DNA from: Bacteroidales bacterium SW299
Lineage (GTDB): Bacteria; Bacteroidota; Bacteroidia; Bacteroidales; Bacteroidaceae
Assembly: GCA_019550975.1 (NCBI GenBank)
Contig: SDWH01000002.1
Location: 186,001 to 250,000, forward strand
Direction: 5' to 3'
Length of the DNA: 64,000 nt
This document shows, piece by piece, positions 51,779 to 61,178 of this stretch. The position numbers were made by a program, and so were the translations under genes. How positions within the stretch are numbered: the first letter of the stretch is position 1; every line of letters begins with the position of its first letter. The notes under the pieces are model-generated. The model made no database searches and was not told where the DNA came from. It worked only from the letters and a program-made list of their open reading frames with translations.

Positions 51779-54541
51779 ATGACATCATTGAAAAAAACAA
51801 CATATCTACTGATAGCCCTGTTCCTGCTAGGTTTCTTCTGCTCGTTTTACGCCGAGGCCCAGCGCGTGAAGAACAGAAGACTGCGGAGGTCTGCCGGAAA
51901 AGAAGTGAGGGCGGATTCAGTGCGCACTGATTCCTTGTTGCTCGATTCTTTGGCACTCGATTCGCTGGCTGCTGATTCTTTGGCTGAAGATACGGCAAAG
52001 AAGAAGGAGCCGCTGGATGCGCCTGTCATCTATGAGGCGAGCGATTCGATTGTCTTTACAAAGGAGGGATACGCTCACCTGTACGGAGAAGGGAAGGTGA
52101 ATTATCAGAATATCGAACTGACTTCTGCCGTGATCTCCATGAATATGGACAGCAGTACGGTCTATGCGCACGGTGTGGAGGATACGGCGGGCGTGGCTAC
52201 CGGACTTCCTGTCTTTAAAGACGGAGAAACCCCGTACGAGTCGAAGACAATGCGCTATAACTTCAAGACGAAAAAGGGATTCATCAACAACATCGTGACT
52301 CAGCAGGGAGAAGGATACGTGACCTCGGAAGAGGGAAAGAAGGGTGCTGACGATGAGATCTATATGCGCCACGGAAAGTATACGACATGCGACAATCACG
52401 ATCATCCGCATTTCTACATGAAGCTTTCGATGGCTAAAGTGCGTCCCAAGAAAAATGTGGTGTTCGGACCGGCTCAGCTGGTCGTAGAGGATGTGCCTTT
52501 GCCGATAGCCGTTCCGTTCGGCTTTTTCCCGTTCAACAGCAGCTATTCGTCGGGGTTCATTATGCCGACTTACGGTGACGAAATGAACCGAGGCTTTTAT
52601 CTGCGTGACGGTGGGTATTATTTCGCCATCAGTGACAAGATGGACCTGAAAGTGTTGGGCGAAATCTTTACCAAGGGGTCGTGGGGACTCTCTGTCGCTT
52701 CAAACTATAACAAGCGTTATAAATACAGCGGTTCGTTCAATGCCAGCTATCTGGTGACCAAGACCGGTGAAAAGAACATGCCCGACTATGCTGTGTCGAA
52801 AGACTTCAGGCTTCAGTGGAGCCATCGGCAGGATGCAAAAGCCAATCCGAACAGTTCGTTCTCGGCAAGCGTGAACTTTTCTACCAGCAGCTACGACCGT
52901 TCAAGTCTGAGCAGCTTGTATAATCCGCAGGTCTACGCGCAGAACACAAAGGCTTCGAGTGTGAGCTATTCGCGTACCTTCTCCGAAATCGGATTGAGCA
53001 TATCGGGAACGTTCAACATTACGCAAAACACCCGTGACTCGTCCATCAACATGACATTGCCGGACGTGAACATTTCTTTGAACCGTATCTACCCGTTCAA
53101 GCGGAAGAAGTCGGTCGGAGATGAAAAATGGTATGAGAAGATTTCTCTGCAATATACCGGTAGCATGACGAACAGCATCAGCACGAAAGACAATCTGCTG
53201 TTCAAGACTCCGCTCACCCAGTGGGACAACGGTATGCAGCACCGCATCCCGATTTCCGCAACATTCAACCTGTTTAAGTATATCAACATTGTGCCTTCGT
53301 TCAACTATACGGAGCGTTGGTATCTGCGGAAAGTAAAGCAGAGCTACGATCCCAACCCGAACTCAAGGGATCATGTGCGCAGGGATACCATTAACGGCTT
53401 CAACCGTGTGTGGGACTATAACCTTTCGTTGCAGATGAACACCAAGCTGTATGGTATGTACAAGCCGTTGTTCATGAAGAGCAAGGAAATTCAGATACGC
53501 CATGTCTTTACGCCGACTGTCAGCTATACTTATACGCCGGATTTCGGAAAGAAAAAGTACGGTTATTATGACACTTACACCTATACCGATGAAAACGGCG
53601 AGGTGCAGACGGTAGAGTATTCGCCTTACGAAGGAGCCGTCTACAGCTATCCGGGAAAAGGCATGTCACAAAACATCAGCTTTTCGGTTGACAACAACAT
53701 TGAAATGAAATTCCGGTCCGACAAGGATTCCACGGGATACAAGAAGGTCAGCCTGATCGACCAGTTGGGGGCTTCGCTGTCATACGATGTAGCCAACAAG
53801 CGCTGGAGCGACCTGAGCATGAATCTTCGTCTGAAGCTCACCAAAAGCTATACCTTTAACATGAACGCCTCGTTCGCCACTTATGCGTATGAGTTTGATG
53901 AAAACGGGAATGTTGTTGTGGGCGACCGTACGGAGTGGTCATACGGTAGGTTCGGCCGTTTCCAGGGATATAGCGGTTCGTTCTCTTATACGCTGAACAA
54001 CGATACGTTCAAGAAACTCTTCGGGAAAAAGGAAGATAAGGAGAAAGAGGGAAAGGAAGAGGACAATGCGGATGAAGAGAGCGATGAGGAAGCAACGGAA
54101 GAAACCGACAACAAGTCGAACATGCGCAAGACAGAAGCGGCAACAATCGACTCGGACGGTTATCTGGCGTTCAAATTCCCCTGGAGCATCAGTCTGAGTT
54201 ACAGTTACAGTATCCGTGAAGACCGCACGAAGAAAATCAACATCAAGAAGATGCGTTATCCCTATTCGCTGACGCATTCGCTCAACGTATCGGGTAACTT
54301 CAAGATAGGAAGCCGCTGGAACATGACGTATTCTACGGGTTATGACTTTACATCGAAAGAAATGTCAATGACGACGCTCAATATTACGCGCGACCTGCAC
54401 TGCTTCAACATGAGCTGCGGTCTGGTGTTCGGTCCGTTCACTTCGTACAACTTCTCAATCAGAGCCAATTCGAGCATGCTGACTGACGCTCTGAAGTGGG
54501 ACCAGCGAAGCAATACGGGAAGTGCCGTTACATGGTATTGA
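51779..54541 (+). CDS. lptD: LPS-assembly protein LptD
   Basis: A 920-residue outer-membrane protein that, with LptE, inserts lipopolysaccharide or lipooligosaccharide into the outer leaflet. It has a signal peptide, then an Asp-Ser-Leu repeat region (about 38-60), then an OstA/LptA-like beta-jellyroll (about 80-220, GYAHLYGEGKVNYQNIELTSA and TMRYNFKTKKGFINN). A large C-terminal barrel is interrupted by an acidic loop (KKEDKEKEGKEEDNADEESD, near 760). The start at 51779 gives a good signal peptide. The 3' end overlaps the convergent murU gene by 14 bp. Confidence 0.9.
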   Translation: MTSLKKTTYLLIALFLLGFFCSFYAEAQRVKNRRLRRSAGKEVRADSVRTDSLLLDSLALDSLAADSLAEDTAKKKEPLDAPVIYEASDSIVFTKEGYAHLYGEGKVNYQNIELTSAVISMNMDSSTVYAHGVEDTAGVATGLPVFKDGETPYESKTMRYNFKTKKGFINNIVTQQGEGYVTSEEGKKGADDEIYMRHGKYTTCDNHDHPHFYMKLSMAKVRPKKNVVFGPAQLVVEDVPLPIAVPFGFFPFNSSYSSGFIMPTYGDEMNRGFYLRDGGYYFAISDKMDLKVLGEIFTKGSWGLSVASNYNKRYKYSGSFNASYLVTKTGEKNMPDYAVSKDFRLQWSHRQDAKANPNSSFSASVNFSTSSYDRSSLSSLYNPQVYAQNTKASSVSYSRTFSEIGLSISGTFNITQNTRDSSINMTLPDVNISLNRIYPFKRKKSVGDEKWYEKISLQYTGSMTNSISTKDNLLFKTPLTQWDNGMQHRIPISATFNLFKYINIVPSFNYTERWYLRKVKQSYDPNPNSRDHVRRDTINGFNRVWDYNLSLQMNTKLYGMYKPLFMKSKEIQIRHVFTPTVSYTYTPDFGKKKYGYYDTYTYTDENGEVQTVEYSPYEGAVYSYPGKGMSQNISFSVDNNIEMKFRSDKDSTGYKKVSLIDQLGASLSYDVANKRWSDLSMNLRLKLTKSYTFNMNASFATYAYEFDENGNVVVGDRTEWSYGRFGRFQGYSGSFSYTLNNDTFKKLFGKKEDKEKEGKEEDNADEESDEEATEETDNKSNMRKTEAATIDSDGYLAFKFPWSISLSYSYSIREDRTKKINIKKMRYPYSLTHSLNVSGNFKIGSRWNMTYSTGYDFTSKEMSMTTLNITRDLHCFNMSCGLVFGPFTSYNFSIRANSSMLTDALKWDQRSNTGSAVTWY

Positions 54542-55265
54542 TGAATTGTTCAGCCTGAGCCAATGTTTCGGGCTTTCCGATGTCAATCAGCCGGAGGTCT
54601 TTGTCGAAAAATCCTTTCAGCGTCGCATGCTGGCAGTTTTGCAGATAGAAATCCATAATCGAAAACTTTCCTTTCCATTGTTCGTTCATGTAGCGGTAAA
54701 TGGAAGGCGAAAGCACGTGTATGCCGCTGAAGGCATATGCTTTGTATAGTCCGGGTGTGCATACGAACCCTTCGGGCTTTGTTTCTCCTGTTTGCTTGTT
54801 GATCCATCCTTTCAAGACGTTGTTCCCGTCAAACAGCAGGTAACGGCTTGTTGCGCGTTGGCTTACGAGCAATGTTGCGTCGGATCCTTCTTTCAGATGG
54901 TGCAGATAAAGATTCCTTAAGTCTGTATTTGACAGAATGTCTACATTGTGTACGAGAAAAGGCTCGTTTCCCTGAAAAAAGGCAGACGCTTTTTTGATAC
55001 CTCCTCCTGTATCAAGCAACTGGTCGCGTTCGTCGCTGATATGAATGTTCAGTCCGAAGTTTCCGTTGGCTTGGAGGAAGTCGATGATCTGTTCCCCAAA
55101 GTGATGGATGTTGACCACTATTTCCGTAAATCCGGATGCTTTCAGCTTCAGGATGATATGTTCGAGCATGGGGCGTCCGTTGACCTTGACCAGTGCCTTC
55201 GGCGTATGATCAGTGAGCGGTTTGAGCCGGGTTCCAAGTCCGGCTGCAAATATCATGGCTTTCAT
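54528..55265 (-). CDS. murU: MurU-like nucleotidyltransferase (N-acetylmuramate 1-phosphate uridylyltransferase)
   Basis: A 245-residue sugar-nucleotide transferase. The signature FAAGLGTRLKPLTDHTPKAL leads to VNGRPMLEHII, with the metal-binding Asp in LVHNVDILSNTDL. Size and motifs fit MurU, which turns MurNAc-1-phosphate and UTP into UDP-MurNAc, bypassing de novo synthesis (the fosfomycin-insensitive route). It lies 5 bp downstream of an AmgK-like kinase gene, the natural partner. A mannose-1-phosphate or glucose-1-phosphate specificity cannot be excluded by reading alone. Confidence 0.82.
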   Translation of the reverse strand: MKAMIFAAGLGTRLKPLTDHTPKALVKVNGRPMLEHIILKLKASGFTEIVVNIHHFGEQIIDFLQANGNFGLNIHISDERDQLLDTGGGIKKASAFFQGNEPFLVHNVDILSNTDLRNLYLHHLKEGSDATLLVSQRATSRYLLFDGNNVLKGWINKQTGETKPEGFVCTPGLYKAYAFSGIHVLSPSIYRYMNEQWKGKFSIMDFYLQNCQHATLKGFFDKDLRLIDIGKPETLAQAEQFINTM

Positions 55266-55270
55266 AAGAC

Positions 55271-56701
55271 TTATTTTGATTCGAAGAATTGTTCAATGTG
55301 CTGTTCTCTGTGGATAACACGGACGTTGACGTTGAATTTCTGGTATAGATGTTCTGCCACGTGCTGTGCGGAATAGACTGAGCGGTGCTGCCCTCCCGTG
55401 CATCCGAAGCAGACCGACAAGTGGGTGAATCCCCGTTCGATAAAACGCTTTACGTGTGCCTCTGTCAATGCGTCTGCATGGGCAAGAAAGGCAGTGATCT
55501 CTCCGTCATCTTCCAGAAAACGGATGACTGGCTCGTCAAGTCCGGTCAGCTGCTTGTATTGTTCGTAACGTCCGGGATTGTGTATCGCCCGGCAGTCGAA
55601 AACATATCCTCCTCCGTTTCCGCTTGTGTCTTCGGGTATTCCTTTCTTATAGGAAAAGCTCATTACGGTGACGGTCAGTTTCTTTTTGTTTCGTTCGTAA
55701 CAGAATTGGGGAAGATCCACCATTCTGCGGAGTGTTTCGCAGAGGTATGGATATTCGGCGAATCCCTCTTCCAGCAGTTGCCGGAGGTTCTCGATGGCAA
55801 AAGGGACACTTTCTATGAAATGTGCCTTTTGTTCGAAATGGCCTCTGAAGCCGTAAGTTCCCAGCACTTGTAGCGTGCGGAACAGGACGAAATGGCGCAG
55901 GCAGGATGCAAACTCATCTTTTCCTATGGGCTTGTAAGTTTGAAGTGCGTCCAGATACTCATTTGTCAGATGCTGCCGGACACTGTTTGGAAAGTTAGCT
56001 TTTGCCTGCCACAGAAAGGAAGCCACATCATAGTAGAAAGGCCCTTTTCTTCCTCCTTGGAAATCGATGAAGCAGGGTTCTCCGTCCTTTATCATCACAT
56101 TCCGGCTCTGAAAGTCCCGATACATGAACGTCGGTTCGGAAGCCGCTTTCAGCAGTATGCCGCACATGCTTTCGAAGTCATCTTCGAGTGCGTTTTCTTC
56201 AAACTCCAGCCTTGTTGTCTTCAGAAAGCAATATTTGAAATAGTTCAGATCCCACAGAATGCTGCGCCGGCTGAATGATACGGGAGGGTAACATTTGCTG
56301 AAATCCATATCCGCTCCTCCCTTGAACTGAAACTCCGGAAGCTGGCGGATGGTTTTTTCAAGCAGATTCATCAGGCCTGTGTCTGCGTTTAGTTTGTGCT
56401 GCGCCTGCTGTATGAGCTGAAACAGCAAAGTATCTCCCAGGTCTTCCTGCAGGTAATGGAGCCTGTCGTCAGAAACGGCATAAACTTCAGGTACGGGAAG
56501 GCCTTTCTTCTTGAAATGCTCTGACATGTAGATGAATGCCGCATTTTCTTCCGGTGAGGTGCCGCAAACGCCGATGCATTGGAAAGAGCCTTTCAGCCGG
56601 TAGTATTTCCGGTTTGATCCGGCACCGGGCAGCGGCTCTGCTGTTTCGGGAAACTTTCCCGTGTATTTCTGATAAAGCAGTTTTAAGTTGTCAGTATTCA
56701 T
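55271..56701 (-). CDS. amgK: AmgK-like sugar kinase fused to a RapZ C-terminal domain
   Basis: A 476-residue two-domain protein. Residues 1-335 form an aminoglycoside-phosphotransferase-like kinase: phosphate loop GAGSNRKYYRL (26-36), Brenner-type YRDFQSRNVM (194-203) with catalytic Asp196, and metal-binding FIDFQGG with Asp213. AmgK phosphorylates MurNAc (and GlcNAc) at the anomeric position. Residues 343-476 match the C-terminal domain of RapZ, with YVFDCRAIHNPGRY and GCTGGQHRSVYSAQHVAEHL (433-452). In Escherichia coli that domain senses glucosamine-6-phosphate and binds RNA. Fusion to a MurNAc kinase suggests allosteric or regulatory linkage. The start at 56701 is preferred to an upstream ATG at 56764. 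It is the first gene of the pair with murU. Confidence 0.85.
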   Translation of the reverse strand: MNTDNLKLLYQKYTGKFPETAEPLPGAGSNRKYYRLKGSFQCIGVCGTSPEENAAFIYMSEHFKKKGLPVPEVYAVSDDRLHYLQEDLGDTLLFQLIQQAQHKLNADTGLMNLLEKTIRQLPEFQFKGGADMDFSKCYPPVSFSRRSILWDLNYFKYCFLKTTRLEFEENALEDDFESMCGILLKAASEPTFMYRDFQSRNVMIKDGEPCFIDFQGGRKGPFYYDVASFLWQAKANFPNSVRQHLTNEYLDALQTYKPIGKDEFASCLRHFVLFRTLQVLGTYGFRGHFEQKAHFIESVPFAIENLRQLLEEGFAEYPYLCETLRRMVDLPQFCYERNKKKLTVTVMSFSYKKGIPEDTSGNGGGYVFDCRAIHNPGRYEQYKQLTGLDEPVIRFLEDDGEITAFLAHADALTEAHVKRFIERGFTHLSVCFGCTGGQHRSVYSAQHVAEHLYQKFNVNVRVIHREQHIEQFFESK

Positions 56702-56873
56702 AAAGTCGGATGATTGATGTTCAAAGATACAACATTCGGTTTGAATATTCTTTTTTATGGGCATATATTTGGAGGCATTTGAATTTTCCGGTGAAGTTTT
56801 CCGCCGGAATTGTCACATTTTGGAGCGCAGATATTGCTGGTTGTCTTCATGCAAGAGATTTTCTTATTTCGAT

Positions 56874-56904
56874 TTTGTTTTGCTGCAAAAACCCATTACT
56901 TTTG
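56874..56904 (+). promoter_or_regulatory. Near-ideal promoter of uxuA
   Basis: TTTG (56874-56877), a 19-bp spacer and TACTTTTG (56897-56904) match the consensus fully. Transcription would start near 56911, leaving a leader of about 105 nt. The gap 56765-57015 otherwise shows nothing recognisable. Confidence 0.75.
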
Positions 56905-57015
56905 TATCGCCCGTGCAGCAGTAAGAAGAAGGCCGCCATTGTTCGGCGGAGGAAGAATCCCGCTGCCGGCTGACAATTGATTCAAAACATTATATAATAT
57001 AAAAGGAATTTAGTT

Positions 57016-58206
57016 ATGATGGAAAAAACATGGCGTTGGTTCGGCAAGAAGGATAAGATAACCCTTCCGATGCTCCGTCAGATAGGAGTGGAGGGGATTG
57101 TTACTGCCTTGCATGATGTGCCGAACGGTGAGATTTGGACGGAAGAAGCTATCAACGACCTGAAATCGTACATTGAATCGTACGGGCTGCGCTGGTCGGT
57201 GGTGGAGAGTCTTCCGGTGTGTGAAGCGATCAAGTATGCCGGTCCTGAGCGTGAGCACTTGATCGAGAACTATAAAGTAAGCCTGGCCAACTTGGGAAAA
57301 TGCGGCATTAAGACCGTCTGTTACAATTTCATGCCTGTTATCGACTGGGTCCGTACGGATCTGGCTCATCCTTGGGCCGACGGCAGCACATCGCTTTATT
57401 ACGATCGCGTGCGTTTCGCTTATTTTGATACAAAGATTCTTCAGCGTGCCGGTGCAGAGGCTGATTACACGGAAGACGAGCTGGGCAAGGTGGCAGAGCT
57501 TGACAAGGTGATAACCGAGGCTGAAAAGGACGAACTGATCGATTCGATTATTGTCAAGACGCAAGGATTTGTGAACGGAAACATAAAAGAAGGCGACAAG
57601 AATCCGGTGGCAATCTTCAAGCGCCTGCTGGCTTTATACGACGGCATCGACCGTGATGCCCTGCGGGAAAATATGCGTTATTTCCTTGCAGCGATTATGC
57701 CTGTATGCGAAGCGTACGGAGTCAATATGTGCGTGCATCCTGATGATCCTCCTTTCCAAATTCTGGGACTTCCGCGCATCGTGACCAATGAAGAGGACAT
57801 TGCCTGGTTCTTGAATGCAGTGGATAACCCTCATAACGGCTTGACTTTCTGTGCCGGTTCGCTGAGTGCGGGCGAGCACAATGATACCCGTGAGTTGGCG
57901 CGTAAATTTGCAAAGCGCACCCATTTTGTGCATCTGCGCAGTACAGCCGCTATGCCGGGAGGCAACTTTATTGAGAGTTCACATCTGGAGGGCAGGGGCC
58001 ATCTGATTGATCTGATCCGTATTTTTGAAACCGAAAAGCCGGGCTTGCCGATGCGTGTCGATCATGGCCGCACGATGTTGGGTGACGAAGATAAAGGCTA
58101 CAATGCGGGATATTCGTTCCACGGACGTATGCTGGCACTTGCTCAAGTGGAAGGCATGATGGCCGTAGTAGACGATGAACTGAAAAACGGTCTTCTGAAA
58201 GTGTAA
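57016..58206 (+). CDS. uxuA: Mannonate dehydratase
   Basis: A 396-residue UxuA that dehydrates D-mannonate to 2-keto-3-deoxygluconate in glucuronate catabolism. MEKTWRWFGKKDKITLPMLRQIG is the family opening. Further motifs are VCYNFMPVIDWVRTDL, MCVHPDDPPFQILGLPRI with metal ligands, TFCAGSLSAGEHNDT and the C-terminal VDHGRTMLGDE. It is cytoplasmic. Either of two adjacent ATGs (57016, 57019) may start it. It is transcribed alone from a strong promoter; the uxuB and uxaC partners are not in the window. Confidence 0.96.
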   Translation: MMEKTWRWFGKKDKITLPMLRQIGVEGIVTALHDVPNGEIWTEEAINDLKSYIESYGLRWSVVESLPVCEAIKYAGPEREHLIENYKVSLANLGKCGIKTVCYNFMPVIDWVRTDLAHPWADGSTSLYYDRVRFAYFDTKILQRAGAEADYTEDELGKVAELDKVITEAEKDELIDSIIVKTQGFVNGNIKEGDKNPVAIFKRLLALYDGIDRDALRENMRYFLAAIMPVCEAYGVNMCVHPDDPPFQILGLPRIVTNEEDIAWFLNAVDNPHNGLTFCAGSLSAGEHNDTRELARKFAKRTHFVHLRSTAAMPGGNFIESSHLEGRGHLIDLIRIFETEKPGLPMRVDHGRTMLGDEDKGYNAGYSFHGRMLALAQVEGMMAVVDDELKNGLLKV

Positions 58207-58229
58207 GATGTAATGATAAATCAGCGTGC

Positions 58230-58280
58230 GGGGCGCAGAAAGGTTTTTCTTTTGAAAGCTTTTCTGCGCCCCTCCTTTCT
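58230..58280. terminator. Bidirectional terminator between uxuA and uvrA
   Basis: Arms GGGGCGCAGAAAGG and CTTTTCTGCGCCCC pair over about 13 bp with one small mismatch, with T-rich stretches on both sides. It separates the convergent genes. Confidence 0.8.
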
Positions 58281-58288
58281 GCGGATGC

Positions 58289-61066
58289 TTATTTTTCCGC
58301 CAGTTTCTCTTTCAGAAACTGTCCCGTATAAGATGCTGCACAGTTGGCAACTTCCTCGGGTGTGCCCGCTACAACCAGATTGCCTCCCATCTCTCCTCCT
58401 TCCGGACCGAGGTCTATTACATAATCCGCGCACTTGATTACATCCATGTTGTGCTCGATGATAACAATTGTATGTCCGCGGCTGATGAGCGCGTCAAACA
58501 CACTGAGCAGCTTCTTGATGTCGTGAAAGTGAAGCCCTGTGGTCGGTTCGTCAAAGACAAATATGGTGGGCTGAGCCTTTTCTATGCTCAGGAAGTAGGC
58601 CAGTTTGACCCGCTGGTTTTCGCCTCCGGACAAAGTGGACGACGATTGTCCCAGTTTGATGTATCCTAATCCCACGTCCTGAAGAGGCTGGAGCTTTTTT
58701 ACAATTTTCTTCTGGTTGTGTTCCGTAAAGAATTCGACAGCTTGGTTTACGGTCATTTCCAGTATGTCGTAGATGTTTTTCCCTTCATATTTTACTTCCA
58801 GCGTTTCTTTCTTGAAACGTTTGCCGTGGCACGATTCGCATTCCAGCACAAGGTCGGCCATGAACTGCATTTCTACCGTCACTGTTCCTTCTCCTTTGCA
58901 TTCTTCGCAGCGTCCGCCTTCTGTGTTGAACGAGAAATAGCCGGCTGTATATCCCATCTGTTTCGACAGAGGCTGTTCGGCAAACAGCTTGCGGATTTCA
59001 TCGTAGGCCTTGATGTAGGTCACCGGATTGCTTCGCGAGGATTTGCCTATCGGATTCTGGTCGACGAACTCGATATCTTTCACTTGCCTGATGTCGCCTT
59101 CCAGCGATACAAATTCTCCCGGGCGGTCGCTGGCTTCGCTGTATTCGCGCTTGAGTGCCTTGTAGAATATGTCGCGCACCAGCGTGCTTTTTCCCGATCC
59201 GCTCACTCCTGTTACCACGGTCATGACATTGAGGGGGAAACGGACATCGATTCCTTTGAGGTTGTTTTCCCGCGCTCCCTTTATTTCAACGTAATTGTTC
59301 CATGAGCGGTGTGTCTTGGGGCATTCGATGATTTCTTCGCCAAGCAGGTATTTTACGGTGTAGCTGTTGCTTCCCGGTTGCAAGTCCTTCATATCTCCCT
59401 GATACACAATCTCTCCTCCCAGTCGTCCGGCTTTCGGTCCGATATCGATGATATAGTCGGCGGCGCGGATAATTTCTTCGTCATGTTCCACAACCACCAC
59501 GGTATTGCCCAGCTGCTGAAGTTGGCGGAGCACCTTTATCAGCCTGGCTGTATCGCGGCTGTGCAGGCCGATGCTTGGTTCGTCGAGGATATAGAGCGAG
59601 CCTACCAGACTGCTTCCCAACGATGTGGCGAGGTTGATGCGCTGGCTTTCACCTCCCGACAGCGTGTTGCTCAGCCGGTTCAGCGTAAGGTATCCCAATC
59701 CCACATCGTCGAGAAAGTTGAGCCGGCTGGTGATTTCGTTCAGCAGGCGTTTGGCTATGGTTTGGTCGTGTTCGTCCAGATGCAGTGTCCGGAAGAACTC
59801 TTTCAGCTCGTATACGGGCATCTCAACCAGTTCGGAAATGTTTCTTCCGCCTACCCGTACATAGTTGGCTTCTTTTTTGAGCCGGCTGCCATGGCAGGTG
59901 GGACACTGCGTTTTTCCTCTGTATCTGGCCAGCATCACCCTGTACTGGATTTTGTATTGGTTTTCTTCGAGCATCTTGAAGAACGAGTCGATGCATGCTT
60001 TCTCGCGCGGCCCGTGCCAGAGGTAATCTTTCTGTTCCTGTGTCAGTTCGTAGTAGGGCGCGAAGATCGGAAAATCGTGGGCGGGAGCTTCGCGGAGAAA
60101 TTCGTTGAGCCATTCTCCCATTTTCTCTCCCCTCCAGCAGAGCACGGCACCGTCGTATACGCTCAGTGCCCGGTTGGGAATGACAAGATGTTCGTCGATT
60201 CCGATGATTTTGCCGAATCCCTCACAAGTGGGGCAGGCTCCGATGGGGGAGTTGAACGAGAACATCTGGTCGGTGGGCTCTTCAAACTTTATTCCGTCGG
60301 CTTCGAATTTGGTGCTGAACGAATGAAGCTCGGTTGTCCCGTCGGGCAGGTAGAAACGCAGCAGGCAGGCACCGTCGCCTTCGTACATCGCCGTTTCTGC
60401 CGAGTCTGTGAGCCGGCTCATGGCATCCTTGCTGTCATCGCAGCTCATGCGGTCGACCAGCAGATAGACGGTGTCTTTTTCGTTATAGGCATAATCTTCG
60501 ATGCGGGTCATTTCGCCGTTCACTTCCAGTCGGGTAAATCCCTGCTTCATGTCCATCTCAATCTGCTCGGAGAAAGAGCGTCCCTCGCGTGGAAGGATGG
60601 GCGTGAGCACCGTATAGCGCATCCCTTTCGGATGCGCCAGCATGCAGTTTACGATGTCTTCGGGGCTGTCCTTCTTCACCAGTTTGCCGCTGACGGGCGA
60701 ATAAGTCTTTCCGATGCGTGCAAACAGCAGGCGGAGGTATTCATAGATTTCGGTCGAAGTTCCTACGGTGGAGCGCGGGTTGCGGCTGATAACCTTCTGT
60801 TCGATGGCTATGGCTGGCGGGATTCCCTTGATGAAGTCGCATTCAGGTTTTCCCATTCTTCCCAGAAACTGGCGGGCGTATGATGAAAGGCTTTCTACGT
60901 AGCGCCGTTGTCCTTCGGCGTAAAGCGTGTCGAAAGCCAGTGATGACTTTCCGGAGCCCGACAGGCCGGTGATGACTACCAGTTTGTCGCGCGGTATGTC
61001 TACGTCGATGTTTTTCAGGTTGTTTACCTTTGCTCCCTTGATGGTTATGTAGTTGCTTTCCGGCAT
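58289..61066 (-). CDS. uvrA: Excinuclease ABC subunit A
   Basis: A 925-residue damage-recognition ATPase of nucleotide-excision repair. It has two ABC modules with Walker [21 protein letters not shown] and [16 protein letters not shown] signatures [16 protein letters not shown] and [15 protein letters not shown], and zinc-binding CPTCEGFGK-, [10 protein letters not shown]- and [17 protein letters not shown]-type cysteine pairs. It forms UvrA2-UvrB complexes on DNA. Length is standard. The ATG at 61066 gives [19 protein letters not shown]; an upstream ATG at 61093 overlaps the promoter and was rejected. It is monocistronic. Confidence 0.98.
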   Translation of the reverse strand: MPESNYITIKGAKVNNLKNIDVDIPRDKLVVITGLSGSGKSSLAFDTLYAEGQRRYVESLSSYARQFLGRMGKPECDFIKGIPPAIAIEQKVISRNPRSTVGTSTEIYEYLRLLFARIGKTYSPVSGKLVKKDSPEDIVNCMLAHPKGMRYTVLTPILPREGRSFSEQIEMDMKQGFTRLEVNGEMTRIEDYAYNEKDTVYLLVDRMSCDDSKDAMSRLTDSAETAMYEGDGACLLRFYLPDGTTELHSFSTKFEADGIKFEEPTDQMFSFNSPIGACPTCEGFGKIIGIDEHLVIPNRALSVYDGAVLCWRGEKMGEWLNEFLREAPAHDFPIFAPYYELTQEQKDYLWHGPREKACIDSFFKMLEENQYKIQYRVMLARYRGKTQCPTCHGSRLKKEANYVRVGGRNISELVEMPVYELKEFFRTLHLDEHDQTIAKRLLNEITSRLNFLDDVGLGYLTLNRLSNTLSGGESQRINLATSLGSSLVGSLYILDEPSIGLHSRDTARLIKVLRQLQQLGNTVVVVEHDEEIIRAADYIIDIGPKAGRLGGEIVYQGDMKDLQPGSNSYTVKYLLGEEIIECPKTHRSWNNYVEIKGARENNLKGIDVRFPLNVMTVVTGVSGSGKSTLVRDIFYKALKREYSEASDRPGEFVSLEGDIRQVKDIEFVDQNPIGKSSRSNPVTYIKAYDEIRKLFAEQPLSKQMGYTAGYFSFNTEGGRCEECKGEGTVTVEMQFMADLVLECESCHGKRFKKETLEVKYEGKNIYDILEMTVNQAVEFFTEHNQKKIVKKLQPLQDVGLGYIKLGQSSSTLSGGENQRVKLAYFLSIEKAQPTIFVFDEPTTGLHFHDIKKLLSVFDALISRGHTIVIIEHNMDVIKCADYVIDLGPEGGEMGGNLVVAGTPEEVANCAASYTGQFLKEKLAEK

Positions 61067-61090
61067 GATTTTTCTTTCTTGATTGAGATG

Positions 61091-61138
61091 CAAAGATAAC
61101 CACTTTTTTTAGATTTCTCTGTATTTTGGTTATCTTTG
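61091..61138. promoter_or_regulatory. Divergent promoters of uvrA and the GHL10 gene
   Basis: The minus strand has TATCTTTG (61091-61098) before uvrA. The plus strand has TATCTTTG (61131-61138) before the GHL10 gene. Both are full -7 matches. No LexA-type operator is recognisable between them. Confidence 0.55.
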
Positions 61139-61178
61139 CCGCGCGTTAACAGGTGTATGAACCAATAAAAATATAAAG

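Noticed and set aside
59309-60883. 524-codon open frame on the plus strand
   Set aside because: It lies inside uvrA on the opposite strand; uvrA has all ATPase and zinc motifs. The frame has no recognisable domain.
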